Assembly (NCBI GenBank): GCA_963921195.1
Contig: OY992536.1
Coordinates: 230,614,023-230,678,022, forward strand
Direction of reading: 5' to 3'
Length of the DNA stretch: 64,000 nucleotides
DNA from: Pegoplata infirma
Taxonomy: Eukaryota; Arthropoda; Insecta; Diptera; Anthomyiidae
The notes beneath the pieces were generated by a model. That model had not been told where the DNA came from, ran no database searches, and saw nothing but the letters and a program-made list of their open reading frames with translations. Of the stretch, positions 20,849 through 31,245 are shown piece by piece. Position 1 is the first letter of the stretch. Each line of letters starts with the position of its first letter. A program made the translations under genes and the position numbers.

Positions 20849-21789
20849 TGAAAACACGCTAACTTTTGAAAGACTTTACGGAGGCTCCTGAAGTTTGGCA
20901 TATATGTTGGGCATTTACCTGGTCAGGTTGGTATTGCAATCCAGTGAAATCGGTCCAGTGGTTCAAAAGTTATAAGCAAATGAGTGAATTTCGGCAAGGG
21001 TTTTTCTGGAATTCACGAGATAAAACACACGGTAACTATCGAACGGCAATTCTAAGCGTGCTGAAGTGTGGCATATATATTTGCCGTTTCTCTGGTCCAG
21101 TTCGTTTTAAATTTCAGCCAAATCATGCCAGTGGTTCAAAAGTTATTAGCAAAACCGTAAATTTCAGATTCGCCTCACCTTAAATTCACGTGTTGAAACC
21201 CCGTTAAACAGGTTTTAAAAACATTGGTAAGTCACAAAAATATTTTACAACGCATTTTTGTCACTCAAAAATATTTTTACACTAAAAGAAAAAAAAAATA
21301 CACTCGAAAAAAATTTTACACTCAAAAAAAAATTTTACACTCAAAAAAAAAATTAGTAAATTATTTTTTTTTTTTTCACAAAATAAGCTAAAAAAAAGTT
21401 TTTTTAAACAAAATAAAATATTTCTAATCCAAAATGTTATTTTTCACTCTAGAAAATTTACTATATTTTTATATTTATATTAATATTTTTATATAAATAT
21501 TTTTGAGTGACAGAAATACGTTGTAAAATATTTTTGTAACTTACCAACAAAAAAAAATACACTCAAAAAAAAAAATATTACACACAAAAAAAAAAGTTTA
21601 CAATCAAAAAAAAAAATTAGTAAATTATTTTTTTTTTCTAAATTAGAAAAAAAAGTTGTTTTACACAAAATAAAATATTTCTAATCAAAAATGTTATTTT
21701 TTCACGTTAGAAAATTAACTATCACTTAAAAAGGACATTGTGGAGGGTATTCATAGATTCGGCCAAGTCGAATTTAGCTTTTCTACTTG
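20632..21789 (+). mobile_element. HEL (mini-me/DINE-like) element, near complete
   Basis: It opens TTTTTATACCCTCCACTCTA and GTGATAGAGGGTATATATAA. Then come GTAACACCTCGAAATATTGG, CCTCGATCGATTTTAAGACG, a GTCC then GTCT tract (20769-20846), and two diverged units (from about 20853 and 21029), each ending TGGTTCAAAAGTTAT. The tail is A/T-rich with CACTCAAAAA words, and the end is AATTTAGCTTTTCTACTTG. The tail is partly duplicated (about 21232-21480 and 21500-21740). The two-part microsatellite layout matches mini-me/DINE-1 elements of flies. No Rep/helicase frame is present. Confidence 0.85.
20769..20848 (+). repeat. (GTCC)n-(GTCT)n microsatellite inside HEL
   Basis: About nine GTCC units pass into about nine GTCT units within the HEL element. 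Other HEL copies have the same junction but different lengths (54000-54115 is longest; the copy at 42063 has only a handful). The tract is therefore an inherited part of the element that expands after insertion. Confidence 0.9.
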
Positions 21790-22663
21790 TTTTGTCTCTA
21801 ATGTAATTTGTCGGTATATGTTTTACATGATAATAAGTGTTATATGTATGAATAAAAAGTAATATGTTTTTTTACATACATACATCTTTAGACATATTAA
21901 CAAATGTATATTAATTTATATACGCCTATACCACAATTTACATAATATGTTCTTTTATACGCGGTTTCAACTGTTATTTTGAAAGTAGAGAAACAATTAA
22001 GGGGCAATTCGAAGAACTCTACTTGGGAATCTTAGCAATTTCATTGGAAATCCTCCTTTTTATGCCTTTTTTTATATTTTTAAAATTCTATAGTTTTTCA
22101 ATTCGTAAAACCGATCTGTTGTGTAAATCGAAGTATAAGTGTATTCGTCACTAAAAAACAAAATTTCACACTAACTACTGAACATTTTCTACTACGACTG
22201 CAAACAAACGGCAATGCATATTTGAAAATTCATTTAGCGTTTAAGGTGTCAAATTCTGGCGACATTTGTCTTTAATAGCTTTGTTTGTGGAATTTAAAAA
22301 TTTCCATAAAAATTAACACTTATTAGACTTACAAGCTTTTAGCTACACCTTCTCCGATCCGAATTTAACAATTTAATTTGACTCGACCGAATTTATAAAT
22401 ACCCTTCTTCATAATGCTCAAAACAATTTTTTCGTGATTTTAATTTCTTTAACGTAACAAAATTAAAATTGTTCAAAAATTCTTTCTATAAAGTTTTTAC
22501 TTTAAGTAAAAATTTGTTAAGCCAATGTTTGCTGAAAGTAGGTATGTTGAGAGAAAATATTGGGGTTGAAAAATATTGGTCGTCGGTCATACATCTGATT
22601 CATTTAAAGGCGTGGATCCACGGGGGGAGGAAATTCCCCCCAAACCAAATTCAAAAAAAAGAA
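21790..22663. other. Intergenic stretch with an FBA fragment
   Basis: No gene is seen. At about 22536-22600, GTAGGTATGTTGAGAGAAAA then TATTGGTCGTCGGTCATAC matches the inner arm of FBA (13767-13845), so this is a decayed internal piece. The rest (21790-22530) is A/T-rich and unassigned. Confidence 0.45.
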
Positions 22664-22884
22664 ACAAGTAAAAAATTATAGTCGGTCAAGACCGACCATA
22701 TAATACCCTACACCAGTGTTTCCAGGAAAATGTCCAAACATGGACCAATTAGGTCTGTCTTTTGTCAAATCTTTAACAAGTGTAGAAAATACCTCAAAAC
22801 CAAATTTGAGTGAAATATTATTCTATTAGTTGCCAATAAACCGCTTTAAGTGAATATCGGGAGAAATATATCCAAAAATGGTGC
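22664..22884 (-). mobile_element. E-family (second DINE-like family) fragment
   Basis: On the minus strand it ends TATGGTCGGTCTTGACCGAC, then TATAATTTTTTACTTGT. This matches the tip at about 35740-35773. CACTGGTGTAGGGTATTATA and AACATGGACCAATTAGG-like words are also shared. The ACTTGT tip resembles that of HEL. It is truncated at the family J boundary. Confidence 0.6.
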
Positions 22885-22960
22885 ACTTAAAATATTATGT
22901 AAGTAAATTCAACAGAAAATACATTTGAAACAAATGAAACTTTATTTAAAAAACGGACTA

Positions 22961-23454
22961 CACACAAAAAATTATTGGCTAAAAAATTTCAATTAAATCT
23001 ATTGATCAACAAAATTTAAATGAGTCAATTATTGATTTGATCAACATTTTTGTTATTTTCTTTAACTATCAAATTACAAATTTTCAACATACCAGATTTT
23101 TTGTCGCTTCAATTTATTTGAATACATTAATTCAAAAATATGCTTTATACTACGGTTTTACTTTTTTTATTGTCGGCAACATATTGGAAAGCAAAAAATA
23201 TGAATTTCTTCATAACTTTTCCATAAGCGTGAAATTCATTTGTTAAATCAATCATTATTTTAATTGACTTTAAATAAAAAATCAATCAAATTTTTGATCA
23301 AAATCGAAAAAATGATTAATTGAAATAAAAACCAATTAATCACCTACAATTTGATGATTGATATTACAATTTTCTTTATCGGAGGAGTTTCAATTAAAAA
23401 ATTAATTGAATCCGCGTTTTTGTTGATTGACTTTCGCTTTAAATTCTTTCTGTG
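22961..23454. mobile_element. Family I MITE, copy 2, TA target
   Basis: The ends are CACACAAAAAATTATTGGCT and, inverted, CACAGAAAGAATTTAAAGCG. They are flanked by TA at 22959-22960 and 23455-23456. The interior shares TAAATCTATTGATCAACAAA and GGAGGAGTTTCAATTAAAAA with the copy at 16173. It is non-autonomous and splits family J copy 2. Confidence 0.78.
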
Positions 23455-23648
23455 TACTTACATTTCATTTAAAACAAAAATATTTCTCAGTTATTTTTAA
23501 ATGTTAATTAATAACTGTTGAAATCCGTAAAAATAACTTAAAAATCCGTAAAAAATGACTGACAAAATTTTACGGAAAAAACGGTTAAAATAACGGAAAT
23601 TTACATTCATTTTTATTTATTTTTTTTAGAAATAATTTTAAAAAACTT

Positions 23649-23719
23649 CGAACCTGAGCAGAATCGAACTCATAATTTCTGGCTGATAGCCCAGCACGCT
23701 ACCCTCTGTGCCACAAGCT
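23649..23719 (-). repeat. tRNA-derived module, about 71 bases
   Basis: On the minus strand: TTGTGGCACAGAGGGTAGCG (A box and D-arm-like), then GCTGGGCTATCAGCCAG (a stem-loop at the anticodon-arm position) and TATGAGTTCGATTCTGC (B box and T loop). The size is close to a tRNA. The T stem pairs poorly, so a SINE head or tRNA pseudogene is more likely than a working tRNA. Confidence 0.6.
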
Positions 23720-24084
23720 ACTTATATTTTCAGCAACTAAATTTCATTTTCAAATTCAAAAAAAAAAATCTAATTTTAGAAATTTTTAAATAACTGACAA
23801 ATAACAAACGACAAATAAAATAATGTGGTTTGTTATTTAAATAACTGAAAAAAACAAACGTTACGGAAAATTTTATTTAAAAGACAGTTATGTATTTGAA
23901 TAAACGTTCAAAATGTTGTTTAGAATATTTGTATGTGAAACAAACGAATTTTCTTTTAATATTAACTAAAACGAAAACTATTTGTTTGACTGTGAAAAAG
24001 TAACTGTAAAACTTTTATGAGTGTGTGATTATAATCAGATTTGATTGGGGCATTAAAGTACTCGTTAAATAAACACAAGTTTCC

Positions 24085-24210
24085 CCCATTTTCCGGTTCT
24101 CGGTATTCCCGAGAATACCGGTATTCCAGGTTCTGTTACCGGTTTCCCGGTCCTAAATATATTCCCTGGAATACCTGTATTCCCGGTTCTGATTCTGCTA
24201 CCGGTTCACG
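24085..24210. repeat. CCGGTATTCCCGG-rich cluster (left partner)
   Basis: A dense set of CCGGTATTCC / GGAATACCGG words. A matching, inverted cluster is at 29467-29612. Together they look like the two subterminal regions of one old element split by the 24250-29035 complex. The outermost ends could not be placed. Confidence 0.55.
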
Positions 24211-24287
24211 AAAAACAAACAAATACTATACCATAAAATATTTTAATTACCCGAGTAAAAATAAACATATATTACAATATATAACTT

Positions 24288-25829
24288 CACTCAAAAAAAA
24301 AAGTTTGTAAATTTACAAGTAAAAGGTCTTGTAATTCTATTTTACTAATATTTTTGTCTTTTTACAAAAATTGTTGTATATTTAATAAAACGAAAACTAC
24401 AGTTTGCTTTGTAATTTTACTATTATATGTTGGTAAATTTATTTTACAAATTTTTTAGGTAAATTTACAAAAAAGTGAATTATTTTACAAATTAAAAAAA
24501 TATTACAAGGTGTTTAGTTTTTTTACACAAGAAAACTGTAATTGTACAACATAATTTTACTTGATGTTATTTAGTTTTTTTACCAAAAAAATGTTTTATT
24601 ACAAACATTTTTTTTTAAGATCGTTTACAAGGTTTTCAGTTTGAAATGTATGTATTGAAAAGTACAAAATTCCAATATAATTTTACAAAACTTATTTTAT
24701 TACTAGAATTAATGTTGTTTTACAAAAAAAAAAAATAATTATTCAACAATAGGACACGCAAAAATTTTCCAAGTTCAGATTTTTTTTTTTTGCGTTTTGG
24801 AGTAAAAATTTACTTAAAAATAATTTTTTATAAATAATTTTTACACCGTTTTTTTGGTAATTTGCGTTTAGTAAAATACCACAATTTTTATGTGTTTGTT
24901 TTTTGTATTTTTACCATTTTTTTTTGTGATTTTACCATATTTTTTTGGTAATTTTTTTTAAATTTGGTACCTAAAATGTCAATAGAAAGCTGCCAATTAT
25001 GAAAACTCAAATTTTTCTTATTTTAACTGTTACTTAAACATTTAATCTACAATATCCAACAATTTTTTTTCCGATTTTTTAAAAATACTTGTGAAAATAA
25101 TTAAAAATTCAAAAAAAAATATTATTTTTTGACAAATTTTTCCTGAAAATATAAGAAATTTCTTGTGTAGCCTCCTTCGCAATTCTCATATGTTCAACTT
25201 AAGAAAAACGAAATGTCGAAAAAAAATGGAAAAAACCTTTAAATTTACAAAACCAATATGTAAATAAACCAATTTTTTGTAAATTTACAAAACAAATATG
25301 AAAATTTAAAAAACAAAATTGTATACTTACGAAAAAAGTTGTAATTTTACAAAAATGAAATAGAAAATACAAAAACAATATTGTAAATTTACAAATTTTA
25401 TGGTTAAACTACGGTTTTTACGGCAAAAAAATAAGGAAAAATGGTACATATACAATAAAAATTGTAAATTTTATTGTAAATATACAAGTTTTTTGCATAA
25501 AAAACAGTAGTTTAACCAAATAATTTGTTAATCTACAATTTATTTTTTTCATTTTCTATTTTTCCTTGTAAAATAACAACCTTTTTCTGTAAGTTTACAA
25601 TTTTGTTTTGTAAATTTACCAAATTTTTTGCAAATTTACAAAAAAAAATGTTCACCTCGAAGATGATATTTTACAAAAAAAATTGTAAATTTACATTTTC
25701 TTTTGTTAAATCAATTTACAAATTATCCCCGTAACTTTACGGGGATTCTTGCTAGTACATATTTTACAAAACCTGTCCCGTAAAATCACGGGGATTTTAT
25801 GTCATTTTACAAACTTTTTTTTTTGAGTG
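24288..25829. mobile_element. Large AT-family element, tandem copy 1
   Basis: The ends CACTCAAAAAAAAAAGTTTG and, inverted, CACTCAAAAAAAAAAGTTTG enclose 1.54 kb rich in GTAAATTTACAA words. Near the right end is a CCCCGTAACTTTACGGGGAT palindrome (25726-25745). Its last base abuts the first base of the next copy with no spacer. No open frame of note. Confidence 0.8.
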
Positions 25830-27534
25830 CACTCAAAAAAAAAGTTTGTAAATTTACAAGTAAAAGGTCTTGTAATTCTATTTTACTAACATTTTTGTCT
25901 TTTTACAAAAATTGTTGTATATTTAATAAAACGAAAACTACAGTTTGCTTTGTAATTTTACTATTATATGTTGGTAAATTTATTTTACAAATTTTTTAGG
26001 TAAATTTGCAAAAAAGTGAATTATTTTACAAATTAAAAAAATATTACAAGGTGTTTAGTTGTTTTACACAAGAAAACTGTAATTGTACAACATAATTTTA
26101 CTTGATGTTATTTAGTCTTTTTACCAAAAAAAAAGTTTTATTACAAACATTTTTTTTTTAAGATCGTTTACAAGGTTTTCAGTTTGAAATGTATGTATTG
26201 AAAAGTACCAAATTCCAACATAATTTTACAAAACTTATTTTATTACTAGAATTAATGTTGTTTTACAAAAAAAAAAAATTAATTATTCAACAATAGGACA
26301 CGCAAAAATTTTCTAAGTTCAGATTGTTTTTTTTGCGTTTTGGAGTAAAAAATTTAGTTAAAAATAATTTTTTATAAATAATTTTTACACCATTTTTTTT
26401 GGTAATTTGCGTTAAGTAAAATACCACAATTTTTATGTGTTTCTACTATATAATTGTTCTAGTTTTTTTTTTTTTGTATTTTTACCATTTTTTTTTTGGT
26501 GATTTTACCATATTTTTTTGGTATTTTTTTTTTTAAATTTGGTACATAAAATGTCAATAGAAAGCTGCCAATTTTTAAAAATCAAATTTTTCTTATTTTA
26601 ACTGATACTTAAACATCCAATCTACAATATCCAAAATTTTTTTTTCGATTTTTTAAAAATACTTGTGAAAATAATTAAAAATTCAAAAAAAAATTGTTAT
26701 TTTTTGACTAATTTTTCCTGAAAATATAAGAAATTTCTTGTGTAGCCTCCTTCGCAATTCTCATATGTTTTACTTAAGAAAAACGAAATGTCGAAAAAAA
26801 AATAAAAAAGTGCAGTGTTATACATTAAAAAGTTTGTTAAAAGTGCTCAAGTGAAAAAAAATCTTTTCAGGTTGTTGAAGTGCTACTCCAGCTGCCGAAG
26901 AAGGAAAAATAAGATGCACCAATGGAAAAAACCTTTAAATTTACAAAACCAATATGTAAATAAACCAATTTTTTTGTAAATTTACAAAAAAAATATGAAA
27001 ATTTAAAAAACAAAATTGTATACTTACGAAAAAAGTTGTAATTTTACAAAAATGAAATAGAAAATACAAAAACAATATTGTAAATTTACAAATTTTATGG
27101 TTAAACTACTGTTTTTACGGCATAAAAATAAGGAAAAATGGTACATATACAATAAAAATTGTAAATTTACCAATTTTTATTGTAAATATACAAGTTTTTT
27201 GCATAAAAAACAGTAGTTTAACCAAATAATTTGTTAATCTACAATTTATTTTCTTCCTTTTCTATTTTTCCTTGTAAAATAACAACCTTTTTCTGTAAGT
27301 TTACAATTTTGTTTTGTAAATTTACCAAATTTTTTGCAAATTTACAAAAAAAATGTTCACCTCGAAGATGATATTTTACAAAAAAAATTGTAAATTTACA
27401 TTTTCTTTTGTTAAATCAATTTACAAATTATCCCCGTAACTTTACGGGGATTCTTGCTAGTACATATTTTACAAAACCTGCCCCGTAAAATCACGGGGAT
27501 TTTATGTCATTTTACAAACTTTTTTTTTTGAGTG
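25830..27534. mobile_element. Large AT-family element, tandem copy 2
   Basis: It has the same ends and order as 24288-25829 with few differences. It keeps about 115 extra bases at 26810-26925 (GTGCAGTGTTATACATTAAA through AAGATGCACC) that copy 1 lacks. The extra block is the least A/T-rich part of the element (GTTGTTGAAGTGC, CAGCTGCCGAAGAAGG) and has no recognisable frame. Confidence 0.8.
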
Positions 27535-29035
27535 TACGGTTGATATAATTATATAAAATTATATGAGGGTCAATACAAAATTTATTTTTCTGTTCCATAT
27601 AAACCTATATATGTTTACAATTAACCAAAAATTTTCTAAGTTTTTTAGGCAAAGCCCGAGTAAAAATAAACATATATTACAATATATAACTTGATACAAA
27701 CATAATAAATTATATATGATTATACATCCGTCCCGAGTAAAAATTTTTATATGATGCAATATATAATGATATGTAATACAATATATAATTATACGCAATG
27801 TGATCCGAAAAATGGTGGATGTTTTTGCATTAAAAAAGATCAACTTGTATAAAATATGATTTGATTTCATCCGAGTTTTGACCAGACATTGCCATATATT
27901 GGTGGATCTAATTAGATCTAATTGCATAAAAACATATAAAATCCTGGTGTTTTTTGGTTTGGGTTGAGATGCACCACAGGTCAACGATACATTCACCAAA
28001 CATATAATTTTCTAGAACAAAAAAATGTTTGGGTACGCTTCGAACCAGATAGGTGATATACATAACCCTAACAAGGAAATGTTTAGGAACATTTTAAAAA
28101 GTTTTTTATACTTTGCCTAAAAAACTTAGAAAATTGTTGGTTAATTAGAAACATTTATAGTTATATATGGAACAGAATGAGAAATATATAATTTTATATT
28201 AAATTATATAGAAAAACAAATTTTGCATTGACCCTCATATAATTAAATATAATTATATAAACCGTACGCATTTTAATCCGAATCATGATTAAATTATATA
28301 TAACTACATATGACTGCATTTAAAAAATTTAGAAAATAGCTCACAGAATATATGATCATATATGATTCGTTAGGTTTGTATCAAGTTACATATTTTTATA
28401 TATGTTTATTTTTACTCGGGGTGAGATATTTTTTAAATTTTTTTAATGCAGTCATATGTAGTAATATATAATTGAATCATGATTCGGATTAAAAGGTGTA
28501 CGGTTGATATAATTATATAAAATTATATGAGGGTCAATACAAAATTTGTTTTTTCGTATAATTTAATATAAAATTATATATATCTCATTCTGTTCCATAT
28601 ATAACTATAAATGTTCCTAATTAACCAACAATTTTCTAAGTTTTTTAGGCAAAGTATAAAAAACTTTTTAAAATGTTCCTAACCATTTCCTTGTTAGGGT
28701 TATGTATATCACCTATCTGGTTCGAAGCGTACCCAAACATTTTCTTGTTTTAGAAAATTATATGTTTGGTGAATGTATCGTTGACCTGTGGTGTATCTCA
28801 ACCCAAACCAAAAAACACCAGGATTTTATATGTTTTTGTGCAATTAGATCTAATTAGATCCACCAATATACGGCAATGTCTGGTCAAAACTCGGATGAAA
28901 TCAAATCATATTTTATGCAAGTAGATCTTTTTTAATGCAAAAACATCCACCATTATTCGGATCAAATTGCGTATTAATATATATATTGTGTCATATATCA
29001 TTATATATTGCATCATATAAAAATTTTTACTCGGG
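27535..29035. repeat. Interleaved long palindromes of family K
   Basis: The left arm 27732-28266 and right arm 28499-29035 are inverted copies of about 535 bases with few differences. Shared landmarks are GGTGGATGTTTTTGCAT, GACCAGACATTGCC, GATCTAATTAGATC, GGTTTGGGTTGAGATGC and CGCTTCGAACCAGATAGGTG. The 232-base spacer 28267-28498 is itself a palindrome (ATCCGAATCATGATT at each end). A third, shorter copy of the arm end is at 27535-27654. Transcription would give a hairpin with a stem of about 0.5 kb. Confidence 0.85.
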
Positions 29036-29179
29036 TACACTATTTAATCAGTATTTCAGAAATATTTAGTTGTGTCTGTAAAATTATTTAAAAATCATGT
29101 AACTATTTTTTTTTTCTTAAATTCATAAAAAAAATAAAATGGTGTTTCTCACATGTTTTGTATTTTATTTGGTTAAAGC

Positions 29180-29424
29180 CACAGTACAGACTAGTATGCA
29201 AACACTGATGCTAATTGCGTACTTTCCAATATGGTGGTATGGTTTTTAGTACATAATTATCATCGCTGCCTAGTGTAAGTGTGCCTGTACGTGTGAGCTT
29301 TTGTGTATGTATTTATGTTGTTTGTTTACGTTTCGTATGAAACGTCAAAAGTTACACCGTGTGCTGTCACTAATACTTACACACATCAAATGCACCTCTG
29401 TGAACCTACTACTCATGTACTGTG
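29180..29424. mobile_element. 245-bp hAT-like MITE, 8-bp TSD GTTAAAGC
   Basis: The ends CACAGTAC and GTACTGTG are flanked by identical GTTAAAGC (29172-29179 and 29425-29432). Further in, GTGTAAGTGTGCC and inverted AAGTATTAGTGACAGCACAC words pair loosely. It is richer in C and G than its surroundings. The exact 8-bp duplication suggests a fairly recent insertion. Confidence 0.82.
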
Positions 29425-29466
29425 GTTAAAGCGAAGAAAAATTTTTAATTGTACAAAATATACATA

Positions 29467-29612
29467 CCGGTGGTACCGGTAACACCGTCAGAACCGGAAC
29501 CGGGAATACCGGTATTCCCGGGAATAATTTAAAAACCGGGAAACCGGTACCATTTCCCGGTAATACCGAGAACCGGGAATACCGGCATTCCTGGTACTAC
29601 GGTACTGACCAT
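29467..29612. repeat. CCGGTATTCCCGG-rich cluster (right partner)
   Basis: ACCGGTGGTACCGGTAACAC, GAACCGGGAATACCGGTATT and TTTCCCGGTAATACCGAG words mirror the cluster at 24085-24210. It is followed at 29631-29691 by a 34-base tandem duplication (CAAAATTTTAATAAAATATT). Confidence 0.55.
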
Positions 29613-29699
29613 AGGCACTAATACACACAAACAAAATTTTAATAAAATATTTTCTCTACACAAAACAAAATTTTAATAAAATATTTTCTCTTTTCATGA

Positions 29700-30146
29700 A
29701 ATTTTTGAGATTTGTGTGAATATCGGGAGGGTGATTTGTATGGGAGCTACAACAAGTACTGGTCCGATTCCTTTACAATTTTAAATGGTGATTTGTGAGT
29801 ACAAAACCTGTCAAATTTCGAAAGGAAATCTATTAAAATACGGCTGTTAGGGTCGTTTGAAGGGGACGTTTGTATGGGGGCTAGGTCAAAACATGGACGG
29901 ATTTCTACCAATTTTAATAGCGTCCGTCCTTGGGTCAAAAGAAGCTTAAGTATTAAATTTCAGACATATTGGTTAACAATTACGACCTGTGTCGTGCGCA
30001 CAACGGACGGACGGACATCGCTAAATCAACTCAAAAAGTGATTTTGAGTCGATCGGTATACTTGAAGATGGTCTAGGACCAATATTTCGGTTAGTTACAA
30101 ACATCAGCATAAACTCATTATACCCTTTACCACAGAGTGGTGTACA
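29700..30146 (-). mobile_element. E-family (second DINE-like family) element
   Basis: On the minus strand it opens near TACACCACTCTGTGGTAAAG, then GGGTATAATGAG, ATATTGGTCCTAGACC, CGATCGACTCAAAATCAC, a short TCCGTCCGTCCG tract and TTGTGCGCACGAC. The plan parallels HEL (opening GGGTATA, TTGGTCTAGGACC, GATCGATTTTAAG, GTCC tract), but the words differ, so it is a sister family. A decayed copy is at 58390-58650. Confidence 0.65.
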
Positions 30147-30188
30147 CAAGTGTCCATATAAGGTTCATATATTGTCATATATCTGCAT

Positions 30189-31245
30189 ATGAGGCATTTC
30201 ACACCAAATGTCCCGCTACAGAAAAACATGTGTCCCGTAAACTTCTAAATAGGTTGTTTGGATAGCCCTATATGGAACTAAGAAAATTGCGTTTTTTTGG
30301 TTTTTCAAATTTTTAAAAACTGGGCTTAGGAGGCGTGGTCAAATATTGGAAAAATGGTCAAATTTGTGGCTAGTTGCCTTGATTAAATATTTATCACATT
30401 AAAACGGAATGCACCACAATCTCAAAAATTTACATTCTTATATAGTTTTGTATGGGCTATCAATTAAAAACAAACAATTTTCAGAACCCGTTCTGAAATT
30501 TTCCATTTTTTAAAAAAGTAAATTTATCAAAAATCCGGCCGTTTTTTTTTTAATTTTTTTTTTTTAAAGTTTAGATGTTTGTTCATCCACACAAAAAAAA
30601 TCAGAAACAGGTTCTTCCTTTTTTTCGAGAAAATCGCATTTGAATTTTAAATTTCATAACAATTTTGCAATTGGCCTTTCTTGTTTCGACAGAGCGTATG
30701 AGAAATATTTATGCAATTAATATTACTCATTCGCAACGTTAAAACAAGAAAAAACAATTACCAAATTGTTATGAAATTTAAAATTCAAATGCGATTTTCT
30801 CGAAAAAAACGAAGAACGTGTTTCTGATTTTTTTTGTGTGGATGGACAATCATCTAAACTTTTAAAAAAAATTAAAAAAAAAAAATTTGCCGGATTTTTG
30901 ATAAATTTACTTTTTTAAAAAATGGAAAAATTTCAGAACGGATTCTGAAAATTTTCCAAAAAAAAAATTTAATCGATAGCGGATACAAAGCTATATAAGA
31001 ATGTAAATTTTTGAGATTGTAGTGCATTCCGTTTTAATGTGATAAATATTTAATCAAGGCAACTCGACACAAATTTGATCATTTTTCCAATATTTGACCA
31101 CGCATTCTAAGCCCAGATTTTGAAAATTAGAAAAACTAACAACGCAATTTTCTTAGTTCCATATAGGGTTATCCAAAAAACCTATTCAGAAATTTACGGG
31201 AAACATGTTTTTCTGTAGCGGGACATTTGGTGTGGAATGCCTCAT
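30189..31245. mobile_element. FBB foldback element, copy 3 (complete)
   Basis: The ends ATGAGGCATTTCACACCAAA and, inverted, ATGAGGCATTCCACACCAAA enclose two inverted arms of about 510 bases around a centre at 30690-30745 (GAGCGTATGAGAAATATTTA). Paired landmarks are GCTACAGAAAAACATG, GGTTGTTTGGATAGCC, GGCTTAGGAGGCGTGG, AAAACGGAATGCACCACAA, TTTTCAGAACCCGTTCTGAA and GAGAAAATCGCATTTGAA. It is inserted in a CATATAT stretch. This is the reference copy for the family here. It has no coding capacity. Confidence 0.87.

Larger units (their letters stand above)
22885..24018. mobile_element. Family J element, copy 2, hosting a family I MITE
   Basis: The left part is 22885-22958 (CACTTAAAATATTATGTAAG) and the right part 23457-24018, ending TTTTATGAGTG. 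The family I MITE (22961-23454) sits between them with TA on both sides, so J is older. A tRNA-derived module (23649-23719) lies in the right part. Tandem AAATAACTGAAAAAAACAAACG-like words occur at 23785-23870. Confidence 0.55.
24250..29035. mobile_element. CCCGAG-ended complex (family K) with TA flanks
   Basis: It begins CCCGAGTAAAAATAAACATA after TA (24248-24249) and ends TTTTTACTCGGG before TA (29036-29037). Inside are two tandem AT elements (24288-27534) and an array of palindromic K segments. CCCGAGTAAAAAT ends also occur at 27655 and 27732, and inverted at 28420. The pairs interleave (27655 with 28420, 27732 with 29035), so one element has been duplicated or has inserted into another. 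No coding frame is present. Confidence 0.65.
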
